Below are positions 1 to 11,040 of a DNA stretch of 64,000 nucleotides, piece after piece. The position numbers and the translations under genes were made by a program. The notes beneath the pieces are model-generated. The model did not search any database and was not told the origin of the DNA. It worked only from the letters and a program-made list of their open reading frames with translations. The DNA comes from Trichoplax adhaerens (Eukaryota; Placozoa; Uniplacotomia; Trichoplacea; Trichoplacidae), in assembly GCF_000150275.1 (NCBI RefSeq), contig NW_002060957.1, forward strand, positions 62,001-126,000. The letters are read 5' to 3'. How positions within the stretch are numbered: position 1 is the stretch's first letter; every line of letters starts with the position of its first letter.

Positions 1-2870
1 ATGTGAGGCTCGAGATAGAGGAAGCAGCAAGTGTCGCCTTAATCATGAGATAGTTGCATTACTGGGTAGCAATATTAGGATCGGCAGCTTCTTAAAAATA
101 CAAAGTGATCAATGTTCCTTCTTATGTTCGGTTTGGCCTACGAGAAATTCGCAGAATACGATTCTGATCGATCCTATCATGATGTGTGATCGAACGCCAC
201 AGCGTTGTACAAATTCACCCTACGATTTTAATGTTTTCAACAGAAAATTATCGATCCCCTGTACCGGCATCAGTTTAATCGAAAGTAGCCCTGCTGAATG
301 GGTAAAGATAGTAATAATCATGTCGAAAAAGCAGTTAAAAAAGCGTTCTTCTGTCAGCGATGATGCTATCCAGAAGTTGATTCATTACTTATTACTGGAT
401 AAAGTGATTACAATTGGTACTGTCATGGATTGTCAACATTGGCCTATATCGAAACAGACTATGAAATATATCGAAATTGTCGAGGTCGAGCCTTCATCAA
501 AATTTGCATTAGTTAATGGCCAGACAAAAATTCTGATATCATCATGCGTTAGACTTCCATCGCAAGTTGAAAGGATTAATATTGGTGGCCTAGACAGTGT
601 AGGATCAATGCTAAAGGATTTAGCTAAAGTTAACTTTCAACATTGTCACGAATTTAAAAAGTTAGGCTTACCCTGTGTAAAAGCTGTAATGTTGCATGGC
701 CCTTCTGGGGTTGGTAAAACTTTACTAGTTAGAAAACTAGCTCTAGATCTCGATACTGCGTTGGTAAGACTAAACGGTGCAGATATATATGCAGCATATG
801 AAGGGGAGAGCGAAAAAAATTTGCAGAAATATTTTGATAAAGCTCGCCAAATTGCAAAAAAAGAATGCTGCATACTATTTATCGATGAAGTTGATGCTCT
901 ATGTCCAGGTCAAGATAACGACAGCGAGAACGCGAGTGAGGAATATCAGGTGGTGTCTCTTCTGGCTTCTTTATTAGAAGCGGTAAAACGCGAAAATTTG
1001 CTATTCATCATAGGAGCAACAAATCGACCGGAAGCCATTTCTCCATGTTTATATGGTCCGTGTAAATTCGAACAAGAAGTAAGAATGTGATACAAGTAAT
1101 TATCTGCACGATTCTTAAAATGTAATTACTGTATGGGATTCTGAATTTTACTACTTGCTACTTTTTCTAGATTTATATTGGCATTCCCAATGTCAGCCAA
1201 AGAGAATCGATATTGCAGCTATATACAAGAGATTTGCACTTAGATGCAGATGTCAATTTAAAGGATCTAGCTGAGATGTCGTGTGGGTATGTCGGCGCTG
1301 ACTTGAAATTACTTTGTAAAGAAGCCATGTTTATGGGACTGGAAAGAATGGGCAAGACTACAGCTACTATCGATCAGGAGAGTTGTCAGTTATGTGCTAA
1401 GGATTTTATTAACGCTATTCATCGAATAGTCCCATCAAGTAGGAGAGCTGCAATTGGAACCGTAGAGCTTAAAAAGATTAGTTGGGATGATATTGGTGGA
1501 TTAGAAAACATCAAGTTAAAAATTCAGCAGGTAATCTTAAATATCTTAAACATTTAATACCTCTGAATAACGTTGAAATAATATATTGTTTGCTGAATTT
1601 TAAAATTGAAGGCTATAGAATGGCCATTAAAATATCCCCAAGCGTTTGCTAGGCTTGGGCTTCCTAGGCCAAGAGGTGTGCTTTTATTTGGCCCTCCAGG
1701 TTGTAGTAAAACTACTTTAGTCCGTGCAGCTGCCAGTAGTTGCCACGTCACATTCCTTTCATTAAGTGGTGCCCAATTATATTCTCCATACATTGGCGAT
1801 TCCGAGCGTGCCATCCGTCAGGTAAACAAAAAGTTATCCCTCAACTATTTCTATGGATTACTGAAGCTCTAAAACTTTGTATGAGGCTGTCAGACAACTG
1901 TTTAAGTCTCGTTGTTAGAATGGAAAATGTAGTTGCTTTATTCCTGTGCTCTCCTATATTATGTAGGCATTTCTGCAAGCACGGACTAGCTCGCCTTGCA
2001 TTCTTTTCTTGGACGAAATTGATACCATTGTAAGTCGAAGGCTTAAGAACAGCAAAAATAGCGTACAAGACCGTGTTCTCTCTACCCTATTAAACGAAAT
2101 GGATGGTATTTCGACAGCACGCTCCTATCATGGTTAGAACTATCTGCTTTATGAAGCACCCAACATATTGTTAAAAATAATATACTTACAACGCATAATT
2201 TTGTATTTGTTAGCAATACCTGAGAAGAAAATGAAGGAAACTGAGCCTACCTTATCAAATGTAAAGGATGAAAGTAGACCTCTAGCGACAGCTATTTCTT
2301 CCACAAAGAAATCGAACTATCAAATAGATGATGGTGTCATTGTTGTATGTGCTACAAATAGACCGGATATGTTGGACGATGCTTTATTAAGGCCAGGGAG
2401 AATGGATCGTATTATTTATGTTCCTCCGCCAGAACGAGACGAAAGATTAAAAATTCTCAAAGTTCATACACGCTGTATGCCATTAGAGAGCAACGTTGAT
2501 CTAGCTACGATTGCAGATACAACAAACATGTATAGTGGAGCAGACTTGGAAAATGTCTGCAGAGAGGTATAGCTTCAGAATTTTAAATTCTTACATCACC
2601 ATTAATAGTGTTAATGTAGTAGTATCAATAGCTGGCCGACAAGTGTATTTAGTTTTTTGATGCAATAATGTAAGAATTTCTCCAAATTGTATTGATTGAT
2701 ATCATTCTATTTAGGCTGCCATGGAAGCAATGAGACACAACGGGGTATCCGTAGAAAAAGTTAATAATCAAAATTTTATTCAAGCTGCGCGAATTATAAA
2801 TGCTAGTTTATCGATTCCGCAACTCAATGAATATGAAAAATTCTGCCAACGCAAATTACATACAAAGTGA
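1..2870 (+). CDS. AFG2B: AFG2B (SPATA5L1) AAA+ ATPase, 5'-partial
   Basis: Type II AAA+ ATPase of the AFG2/SPATA5 group, which works in cytoplasmic maturation of pre-60S ribosomes. Six exons: 2-1078, 1171-1530, 1612-1821, 1967-2132, 2214-2566, 2715-2870, with phases that agree. The frame is open to base 2, and its first residues align with the human AFG2B N-terminus (ARDRG..CRL), so the start codon lies just outside the window. About 773 residues are visible; human has 753. D1 has Walker A GPSGVGKT (about 698-721) and Walker [10 protein letters not shown]2 has [16 protein letters not shown] and the LLRPGRMDR arginine-finger segment. An insert before the D2 sensor, as in human AFG2B, favours this paralogue over the longer AFG2A. 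Oddity: D1 has CLYGPCKFE where LRRPGRFD is usual. Confidence 0.93.
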
Positions 2871-3578
2871 AATATTTATTTAAAATATAGCCTTAAAAGT
2901 TGTAATTTTATATCCAAATTTACCAATTGTATATGTTGTACAAAAGAAGTGGACACCCTACATTATCGATTGCGATGTTCTACCTGTATGGTAGTATGAC
3001 AGACTATTTTAGTTTTCATCTGTTCTATCCATTTGCAAATACAACAACGAAAATCGCAAGTGATTACGAAAAACGTGAAATAGACACGATAAAATCGATT
3101 TAAAATTTTCACAACGTACAGTAAATACGTTTTACTTTCTATATATATACACATTGTACAAGATAATATTATAGGAACTAACTAATAAATAAATAAATAC
3201 CGCGATCTTTTGGCTTGCTTTTTCAGCAACTTTGTTACAACGATCTACGGTTAATTTGAAACAGTAGCTATAGCTGAACATATAGATTATGACTTACTGC
3301 CTATCTGTTTACATGAGTAATTGAGTAGTTAATACGAGTACACACACGCCAATGATTTGAGAGTAACTCGAGACAGATCGAAATTTGCTATCAGTCTACT
3401 TAATAAAGTTATGATTGCGTAACTAGACTAAGCAAGGTAACATGCTCAGCAATGAGTATTTGCATATACTATTCTAATGTATGAACAGCATGTAGCTGAA
3501 ATAGGATTAGCAAAAAATCAATTTCAAAACTGTAGCACGACGTATGTGCAATTTTATAATTTCAACTGGTTGATATAA
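2871..3578. other. Intergenic, convergent 3' ends
   Basis: Stretch between the stop of AFG2B (+) and the stop of the unrecognised minus-strand gene. It is AT-rich and carries AATAAA-like words (around 3180-3200), as expected for 3' flanks. I see no gene in it. Confidence 0.5.
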
Positions 3579-4280
3579 TTATATCCACCTTTGCATTTCC
3601 TGGTAAAATTCAAATGCTGAAGTGACTGATTCCTCCGCTGAGGATATTTTGTTAGTCATTGGTTGAAAATCGAACGGAGAAACTTCAGAAAAATAATCAT
3701 TTGGTAAACAATCATCAATATGAGTAATTGGTTCAGTGCTCTTGCGGATATATTTTGTCTTGGTAGCTGGAACAGTTTTCAGCACAAGTGCGGAATCTTC
3801 GCCTTCCAGAGGTAGCAAAGAGTGATATCGTTGCTGATTTCTGCCAGTGTTTAAGGCATGGCTTGCTTTACTGTTGACACTTGCTTTGATTTCATCAGTT
3901 AAAATAACGTCCGGTATATCAGAATTCTCTAATTGTTTTAACGTATTCCTAATCACTTTCGTCGAATTCAATCGAGGTTGACTGAGTAGAACTTGCCGAT
4001 GTTGCAATAAATTTCCATTAGTTTCTCCATTATCACTACTCTTTTCTTTGCGTTGGGCAGGAATTTTTGTCGGGATACGGCTACCATTCTTTTCAGTTTT
4101 AAGGCTATCATTAGCAAAATTGACATGTTTCTTATTTTCATTGTCATGGCGTGTTACCTGGACACGAATTGGAGTATCTTGACGGTTTACATCTTTAAAT
4201 TGTTGAATAGGTGCTGGTGGGGATCTAATTTGCGGTCGTTTATTAAGGTAATCGCCTGTTGCCATTGCAGAGGTCTTCAT
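3579..4280 (-). CDS. Unrecognised protein, about 233 aa
   Basis: A single open exon on the minus strand. The first in-frame ATG is at 4280; the frame stays open upstream to 4547 without an ATG, so an upstream exon is possible. I do not recognise the family. The protein is hydrophilic and largely disordered-looking, rich in Lys, Asn, Gln and Ser, with basic and proline-containing stretches near the N-terminus and no signal peptide or membrane segment. The last 40 residues look most structured (SPFDFQPM... and a terminal FEFYQEMQRW). The length of the open frame in AT-rich DNA argues that it is coding. A conserved C-terminal short motif with an adaptor or cytoskeletal role is conceivable but unsupported. 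Confidence 0.55.
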   Translation of the reverse strand: MKTSAMATGDYLNKRPQIRSPPAPIQQFKDVNRQDTPIRVQVTRHDNENKKHVNFANDSLKTEKNGSRIPTKIPAQRKEKSSDNGETNGNLLQHRQVLLSQPRLNSTKVIRNTLKQLENSDIPDVILTDEIKASVNSKASHALNTGRNQQRYHSLLPLEGEDSALVLKTVPATKTKYIRKSTEPITHIDDCLPNDYFSEVSPFDFQPMTNKISSAEESVTSAFEFYQEMQRWI

Positions 4281-4293
4281 TAAAAATAATTCA

Positions 4294-4422
4294 ATGAATG
4301 GAGAAACGGGTTGCAGTAAGAAAAAACTACTACTAGAAGGAATGATTAATGAGTACAACGAGATGCGATGGCAATTAGCAGACCAGGATAATGATAACGT
4401 TGAGCTGGAGAGTCTGTCTTGA
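4294..4422 (+). CDS. Possible 42-aa small protein
   Basis: Small ORF on the plus strand that starts 14 bp from the ATG of the minus-strand gene, head to head with it. Its composition is protein-like: a basic KKKLLLEG segment, then a likely helix containing NEYNEMRWQLADQD, then an acidic tail. It is preceded by in-frame stops. It overlaps the ATG-less open stretch upstream of the minus-strand gene, so at most one of the two overlapping readings is probably real. I do not recognise it; it may be chance. Confidence 0.25.
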   Translation: MNGETGCSKKKLLLEGMINEYNEMRWQLADQDNDNVELESLS

Positions 4423-5144
4423 GGAATGAAATGACCATCAAGCCACGGACATGATTGGAAACATTTAACGATACTTGTCTCTTGTAAGAATATCGAATTC
4501 AGAGAAGATAGAAGAGATTCAAGGTGACTAGGAGCCAATTTGTGCACTATGCCGTAAACGGAATATCAGGCTTTCTCCAGCTCATTAATCTTTGGAATCT
4601 TGAAGGTTACGTTTTCTAGACCCTTGGCCTCCAAGTTTGATTTATCATCGCTTTCTTTCGTTTAAAATTTCCCGCGTAGTAGTAGACTGTACTGAAAGGT
4701 ATCAAAAGCTGGATTGGAAAGCTAGATACCAAGCAAATGGAAGAATCTCACACTATTACTGGCTTTCTACTTAGTCTCTTTCAATAGAATGCGACCAGCA
4801 CCTTTCGCAAAATCACTTAAAGCCAAGCAAATCGGCTGACAAAGATTTTCATAGACTGGCAAAGTAAAACTGTCGAGATAGGCAGAGGTTAAGTAAACTT
4901 AATTCAAAATCAATTTCAGTCTACTGTCGAATGTAGTCGAGAGTGTTGCATACTGAGCTCTACAACTACCGTAGAGTACGACAACCCTGTATGGCATCAA
5001 CACTGGGGGATAGCCAAGTTGCCAGGATCGCGCAGGTACCTCCGGCAGCTTTAAATCTCAGTTTTCCTTGCAAGTCAAAACGATACAAATTGCTGTATCC
5101 AAATGACTTGTTGCGGTACTGTGGCACATCCACTATCCATCATA
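4423..5144. other. Intergenic, nothing recognised
   Basis: Non-repetitive sequence upstream of the unrecognised minus-strand gene and before the first minisatellite. It is locally less AT-rich (about 4950-5060), and I find no convincing gene or RNA. Confidence 0.4.
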
Positions 5145-5705
5145 CAAGTTTCTACACGAATCGCATCCATCGACTATCCAATTTCATAATAATCCGCCCA
5201 GTAGGCAGTTTACTAATCGTATCCATCTACTAATCCAATTTGATAATAATACATGCAGTAAGCTTTGCCTTTGGTAAGCCTATGTTAGTGTTGATCTTCA
5301 TCTACCTACATTAATCGTATTCATCTACGATCCAATTTGATAATAATACATGCAGTAAGCTTTGCCTTTGGTAAGCCTATGTTGGAGTTGATCTTCATCT
5401 ACCTACACTAATCGTATCCATCTACTATCCAATTTGATAATAATACATGCAGTAAGCTTTGCCTTTGGTAAGCCTATGTCGGTGTTGATCTTCATTTACC
5501 TACACTAATCGTATCCATCTACTATCCAATTTGATAATCATACATGGAGTAAGCTTTGCCTTTGGTAAGCCTATGTTGGTGTTGATCTTCATTTACCTAC
5601 ACTAATCGTATCAATCTACTAATCCAATTTGATAATAATACATGGAGTAGGCCTTTGCCTATGGTATACATGAGTTGGTGTTGATCTTCATCTACCTATT
5701 GGAAA
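5145..5705. repeat. 97-bp minisatellite
   Basis: About five and a half copies of a 97-bp unit. The core TTTGATAATAATACATG recurs near 5240, 5337, 5434, 5531 and 5629, steps of 97, 97, 97 and 98 bp. The left-most copy (5150-5235) is diverged and partial, and the last one decays after 5640. Copies lie head to tail without unique spacers, so this is not a CRISPR array. Confidence 0.9.
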
Positions 5706-5924
5706 TCTTGCATATTTAATCCTACTTCTGTCGGCAGCTGAATATTCGAAAGAACTGTAAGTACCGAGTGCACGAGCAGTAGCTTATACTCCTACTGGTT
5801 GATTAGCATGAGTACTTTTACTAGAATAGCACGCCAAATCAAGTTCATCCACTTTCCTCAACTACAAATAGATTAATAGTTTAGTCCGGTAATAAACCGG
5901 GTACTATCACGCCCAACCATGCTA

Positions 5925-6720
5925 GTCGATCCTCGAATCTTGGAAGATAGATATCGTTTAATTCGAATCTAATCTGTAAAGATAGATATACTTCTAATCT
6001 AGCCAGTAAAGATAGATATTCTTCTAATCTAGCCAGTAAAGATAGATATATTACTAATCTAGTCAGTAAAGATAGATGTACTTGAATTCTAATCGAATCC
6101 GTAAACATACGCATGCCTAAATTCGAATAAGTCAAGATACGATTCGAAATGCTTGATTTCTAATCTACCAAGTCATTATAGACATGTTTGAATCCTAATC
6201 GAGTAAGTGTAGATAGATGTATTATTCTCATCTAGTCAGCGAAGATAGATACTCGTTTACGTTAACCCTAATCTAATCGATGAAGACAAATACGCTTCGT
6301 TCTAATTTAATAAGTAAAGATACTCGTAGATAGACGCGAAGATGCTTTAATCCTAATCTAGTAAGTAAACGTACAAATAAGTAGGTTGTGATTCTAATCT
6401 AATCAGTGAAAGATCGACATGCTTCAATTATTCCTAATCGAGTTGGTGTTCCTTTTCTCATTTTACGTCTATGATTCTGATGTAGTCTGTAGTAAAAGAT
6501 AGATTTTAATCTCAATCTAATAGGTGGCGATAGATACGCTTTTACTTTAACCTACAGTAATAATAAAGTGAAGATATAGTAGGCTTGTTTTAATTTTAAT
6601 TTAGTAAGTAAAGATAAATATCAATGCTCTTTAATTCTAGCCTAGTAAGTGAAGATATACGTATACATATACTTATTATAATCCAGGAAATGCAGATAGA
6701 ATATACTTTACTCCAGATCT
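5925..6720. repeat. 30-bp minisatellite with decayed right half
   Basis: Tandem repeat based on CTAATCTAGCCAGTAAAGAT. Copies near 6000, 6030 and 6060 are exactly 30 bp apart and almost identical. To the right, the word pair TCTAATCTA and AGTAAAGATAGAT recurs at irregular spacing to about 6720, as if the array were decaying. Because the unit is a multiple of three, a minus-strand frame stays open and encodes a leucine-rich repeat peptide; I regard that as an artefact of the repeat. Confidence 0.85.
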
Positions 6721-6849
6721 AGTCAGTGTGTAAGATATACTGCTGTAGGCACTCTTTAAATTATAGCTTTAAAATGCTATTTCAACTCGTTTTATAGTTA
6801 ATCGATGGTACGTAACCTTAACTAAACAACTTTTCTTGACTAGGAGAAC

Positions 6850-8079
6850 ATGATATCCGCTGGACATTTTGATATTGCCATTATTGGTCCTGGTTGCTTT
6901 GGTTCAGCATGTGCATACCACTTAACAAAATTATGCAACAAGAAAGTTTGCCTCATCGGCCCTAATGAACCCCAAGGTCCTCGCAGTGATAGTAAAAATT
7001 CCGTGTTTGCATCACATTACGATACCGGCAGAATAACTTGCTGCTCTGGAACCAACCCAGTCTCACCTCGTTTAAATCAGAGATCAATCAATCGATACCG
7101 TGAAATAGAATCAGAAAGTGGTATCTCATTTTTTAATCCTGTAGGATTTATTGCAATCGGTACAAAGGATAGCGAATTTATTCGAGTTACGGAAAAATGC
7201 CTTGATCAATTTAAAATTGAAGCTGAAATATTAGACAGTAATCAACTAACGGATAAATTTCCTTATTTAACCATACCAAGTAATTACGTAGGTATCTATC
7301 AACCAGAAAAAGCTGGTTATATTGATATTCGTCGCTGCGTGCAAGCTCAAATTAAAGTAGCCCAACTACAAGGTTGCATTCGTATCGCAGAAATTGTTGA
7401 ATCAATTGTGGAAAACAAAGATGGTAAATTAAAAATTTCTACAGAAACTGGTCGCTACATTACTGCTGATAAAATTGTTCTAGCAACCGGTGCCTTTACT
7501 AAGTGTAAGGATCTAATGGCAAGCTGGAATCGAAAATTAGATTTAGATGTAAGAAGAGAAACAACGGTCAAACTGCAAGTTAATGCCAAAGGCTTACAAG
7601 ACCTAAGTACAATGCCATCCTTAATTTATGCCGATGCCACTGAACCACGCCATGTGTGCTATATTTTGCCACCTATTAAATACAATGATGACGGTGTTTA
7701 TTATCTCAAGATAGGCCACGGGTTACATTATAGTAAAAAAATCGATCCTGAAAATCTTGTTCAATGGTATCATGGCTCGGGTGATCCTGACGCTGAGACT
7801 TCTCTGAAACAGATATTAAAAAAATTGATACCTCACGACTACTTTACAGCTTCCAAGTGTGATAGTTGTGCTATTGCTCGTACACCTCATCGTTCTCCTA
7901 TGATTGATAAAGTTGGCAACAATGTTACTATCTTAGTTGGAGGTAATGGTGGATCTGCAAAATCATGCAACGAAATTGGCTACATAGGTGCATTGAATGT
8001 TTTACACCGCAAATGGCATTACGATATACCGGCGTCAGTATTTCAGGTTTGTTATGAAGAAAACGAATCAAAGCTTTAA
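6850..8079 (+). CDS. FAD amine oxidase 1 (MSOX/PIPOX-like), SKL tail
   Basis: Predicted FAD-dependent oxidase of the DAO fold, in the monomeric sarcosine oxidase/pipecolate oxidase branch. These enzymes oxidise secondary amino acids and make H2O2. It has 409 aa and no intron. The N-terminal dinucleotide motif GPGCFG is at 13-18. The KIGH lysine that activates O2 in sarcosine oxidase is present, as is the family cysteine that carries FAD covalently (about C340, in SCAIARTP). Two departures are visible: the second arginine of the RIxR substrate motif is Cys64, and the pocket position that is His in sarcosine oxidase is Gly368. The C-terminus is SKL, a canonical peroxisomal PTS1. It is the most diverged of the five copies and may act on a different substrate. 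Confidence 0.9.
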   Translation: MISAGHFDIAIIGPGCFGSACAYHLTKLCNKKVCLIGPNEPQGPRSDSKNSVFASHYDTGRITCCSGTNPVSPRLNQRSINRYREIESESGISFFNPVGFIAIGTKDSEFIRVTEKCLDQFKIEAEILDSNQLTDKFPYLTIPSNYVGIYQPEKAGYIDIRRCVQAQIKVAQLQGCIRIAEIVESIVENKDGKLKISTETGRYITADKIVLATGAFTKCKDLMASWNRKLDLDVRRETTVKLQVNAKGLQDLSTMPSLIYADATEPRHVCYILPPIKYNDDGVYYLKIGHGLHYSKKIDPENLVQWYHGSGDPDAETSLKQILKKLIPHDYFTASKCDSCAIARTPHRSPMIDKVGNNVTILVGGNGGSAKSCNEIGYIGALNVLHRKWHYDIPASVFQVCYEENESKL

Positions 8080-8788
8080 GGTGGTAGTCCCTATAGCTTA
8101 CTGTAAAAATATCAACAACGCAACGATATTTTCATTATTCTGTTATTAAGTAACGCTGATTAAGCTATGATTAAAAAAAGGAATCCTTCCAATATTTCGA
8201 GGATATCCAACTTGCTCTACACATCCAGAACGCCAACAGTCAATACGATATTGGATGAAATTGCTATATCAAATGTGTTGTCTACTAACTCATTTATACA
8301 GTATTATGCGCAAAAATATTAACTTATAGCACTTATTGATCAACCATAAGGTATCAGTGCAAGAAAAATAGCCACTACGCTATTTTGGTATTATTTATTA
8401 CTGGCATAAAAATCTTGATCATAAACCGACACGGTCGTGTTACACATTAAGAGCGCCAAATATTACCATGTGATTTTATAGTCTGTTAACAATTTAAGTT
8501 ACCCTATGTTAAAATTAGCACTTGATGAAGATATCTTATCAGAAAATTTAATTAAATACTTTATCAATAAACTCATCCATCTTTTGATATGCCACGTTCT
8601 ATGAATTTAAACAACCTGTGCAAAATACTGGTTCTTTATTTTAGTGAATATATAATATTTCAATAAGGATAATACCTAAGTGATTACATTTGATTATGTT
8701 GTCGCTTCGTTATCATCTTTAATGCCAACTGTTGATAGAGAACAATACTTTGTACTGTCCTTTTAAGATGTAAAATAATGTGATGCAA
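8080..8788. other. Intergenic between convergent oxidase genes
   Basis: AT-rich 3' flanks of oxidase 1 (+) and oxidase 2 (-). I see no gene or clear repeat. Confidence 0.4.
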
Positions 8789-10012
8789 TTAATTCTGCTT
8801 AAAATAAACGGAAAATTCACTCTTTGGAATATCGTAAGACCAATCATTACTTAATGCTGTTAAAGCACCCAAATGCCCAATTTCGTCTGCTGATTTAGCC
8901 GCATGAGAACAACCGCCAGTTAACACAGTAACTCCTTCGTTAACTTCACCAATCATGACATGATTGCTAGGAGTGTGAGTGGAAACGCAATGGTCAGTAA
9001 CTACAGAGCCATATTCAAATGTTGGCATTAATCGATTTATTGTTTTTACCAAGACCTCCACAAGATTGTCAGATTCAACATTGCGATACCACTCAATAAC
9101 TTGCTGATGATCATCTAGTTTATCAGAACCAGTCAAGCCATGACCAATCTTAATATAAAATTTTCCATCATCATAACGAATTGGTGGTAGGATATAGCAA
9201 TCGTAACGAGCATCTTTGCCAGTGAAATAGATGACAGCTGGCATTGACTTCATATCTCGCAAATCCTTATCTTTAACTTGTAGTTTAACTACTGTTTCTT
9301 TCATCAATTCAATATCCAATTGCTTTGGGGGATCTGGTAACAACTTTTTAAAGGGCGTAAAAGCACCTGTAGCAAGAATCACTTTACCACTATATAAATA
9401 ATTTCCCTTTTCAGTGACAATTTTAAATTGGCCACGATCATCTCGATCGACCCTATCAACAATTTCTTTAATTAATGTACATCCTTGTTTTTGAGCTATC
9501 GTCATTTGTGCAATAACATGTTGACGAATATTAATGTAGCCACCTTGACTTGGTTGATAAATACCAACGCATGAGGGAGGAAAAGAAAAATAAGGAAATT
9601 TCGATTTGAGCTGCTGATGATCAAGCAATTCAAATTCGACTTGCAAAAGTTTGGCACATTCCTTTACTTTATCAATATAGCTAGTTCCTTCTTCAACGAC
9701 ACCTAAATATCCAGATGGAGTATAAAATTGCATATTTGATTTTTCTTCTACTTCTACATAGCGTGGTATGGAACGTTGAGCTAACTTGGCCCATACAAGA
9801 TCAGGATCTAGAATTCGTGTAATTCTGCCAGCATCGTAATGAGCTCCATACACACTGCGCTCAGTATCTTGTGATCTTGGATGATCGGGTTCATCCGGTC
9901 CTATCAAGCAAATTTTCTTCTCACAAAGTTGACTTAAATGTCGTGCACAAGCAGATCCAATGCAACCAGCACCTATGATAGTAATATCGAAAGAGCCCAA
10001 ATCTGTCCCCAT
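8789..10012 (-). CDS. FAD amine oxidase 2 (MSOX/PIPOX-like)
   Basis: 407-aa intronless paralogue on the opposite strand to the other four. GAGCIG (14-19) is the Rossmann motif. Both RIxR arginines are present (R63, R66). The KIGH lysine and the flavin-linking cysteine (about C342, in HCVSTHTP) are kept. The pocket position is His370, followed by Lys373, as in sarcosine oxidase. By motif, this copy and copy 3 are the most canonical. The C-terminus (KQN) is not a PTS1, so it is probably cytosolic if no other signal exists. It shares a 1-kb divergent intergenic region with copy 3. The exact substrate cannot be told from sequence; sarcosine, pipecolate or another N-alkyl amino acid are candidates. 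Confidence 0.9.
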   Translation of the reverse strand: MGTDLGSFDITIIGAGCIGSACARHLSQLCEKKICLIGPDEPDHPRSQDTERSVYGAHYDAGRITRILDPDLVWAKLAQRSIPRYVEVEEKSNMQFYTPSGYLGVVEEGTSYIDKVKECAKLLQVEFELLDHQQLKSKFPYFSFPPSCVGIYQPSQGGYINIRQHVIAQMTIAQKQGCTLIKEIVDRVDRDDRGQFKIVTEKGNYLYSGKVILATGAFTPFKKLLPDPPKQLDIELMKETVVKLQVKDKDLRDMKSMPAVIYFTGKDARYDCYILPPIRYDDGKFYIKIGHGLTGSDKLDDHQQVIEWYRNVESDNLVEVLVKTINRLMPTFEYGSVVTDHCVSTHTPSNHVMIGEVNEGVTVLTGGCSHAAKSADEIGHLGALTALSNDWSYDIPKSEFSVYFKQN

Positions 10013-11040
10013 ATTGATTTTAGAAGCGATTCTACAGAGTCTATATTAATGTGTGTATCGTATAGTACTACAAATAACGGTTACAATAATCGTTGCAGCA
10101 CCATAAAATTGAAAACTTTAGATAAGATTATACGTTACAACACAGCACAGTAGTATCAATTTTTGATCCGATTATTTGTTTACAGCACTGCAAAAGTACC
10201 GATTTAATATCCGATTTTGTAGATTGCACTATTATACGGGCACAATAGCAATAAAAATACTGTAATATTCACAATTATTGTTGCAACAGTGTTCTTAAAA
10301 TTAAACAGCTAAATCTTAATAACACGTAGTCACCCGACGATCATTCGATTGCAAGTATTCGAGCTTCGCAAGATTGAAATTTGATGAATCTTCAGTCAGC
10401 AGCTACTATCCAGTACTGTAGGTTAATTATTAGCTCAAGTACTGATACTTAGCACTATTCCATTCAATTTACTTGCTAATATCAAATTATTCTAGAAACG
10501 ATGAGCATCCAGATGATAATTAATTAATCGATTCCAGAGATTAAAAGTAATCTATACGAGTACAACTAGATAACGTGATGGACTATATGCTGCAGTATGC
10601 TCGCGTATGCACGATAGAGATTGCTATATACAGTATATTGCCACTCAGTACTATACCGTAATATCAATTTGTATGAGTACTGTAAGTTTACTTAATTTAT
10701 GCAGTAAACAAATCAATTCATCGCGATAAACTAACGGATTTAAGAGTACTAGAACAGCAAGTAAAAGTAATAGAACGAAAGCCATGGAACGAGTAAGGGC
10801 TATTCTAGCTTTATAAAATAACTCATGTGCTTAAGTTATGTTCCTATAAGATTGGTTGGAAATGCTTGCACAGATTAAGCTGATTTAATGTGAATAAGAT
10901 ACGAGAATTAGCATTTCGTAACAGTCTAGATAGTACAAGAGATTTATTAAGATATTTCTTGTATCCAATCCAAATTATCATAAAATTGTTATGTGTATGA
11001 TTGATTGAATAGAAGTACTAGTATAGTGCATAGACGGAAG
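10013..11040. other. Divergent promoter region of oxidases 2 and 3
   Basis: Head-to-head spacer that must contain both promoters. It is rich in the near-palindromic words AGTACTGTA and ATACAGTAT (for example 10418, 10628 and 10676). I cannot define a TATA box or initiator with confidence. Confidence 0.4.

Noticed and set aside
5145-6100. Regular repeats that might suggest a CRISPR array
   Set aside because: Copies are contiguous with no unique spacers, and the genome is clearly eukaryotic.
5881-6135. Minus-strand open frame encoding a repeated leucine-rich peptide
   Set aside because: It is produced by the 30-bp minisatellite, whose unit is a multiple of three; no start context and no conservation outside the repeat.
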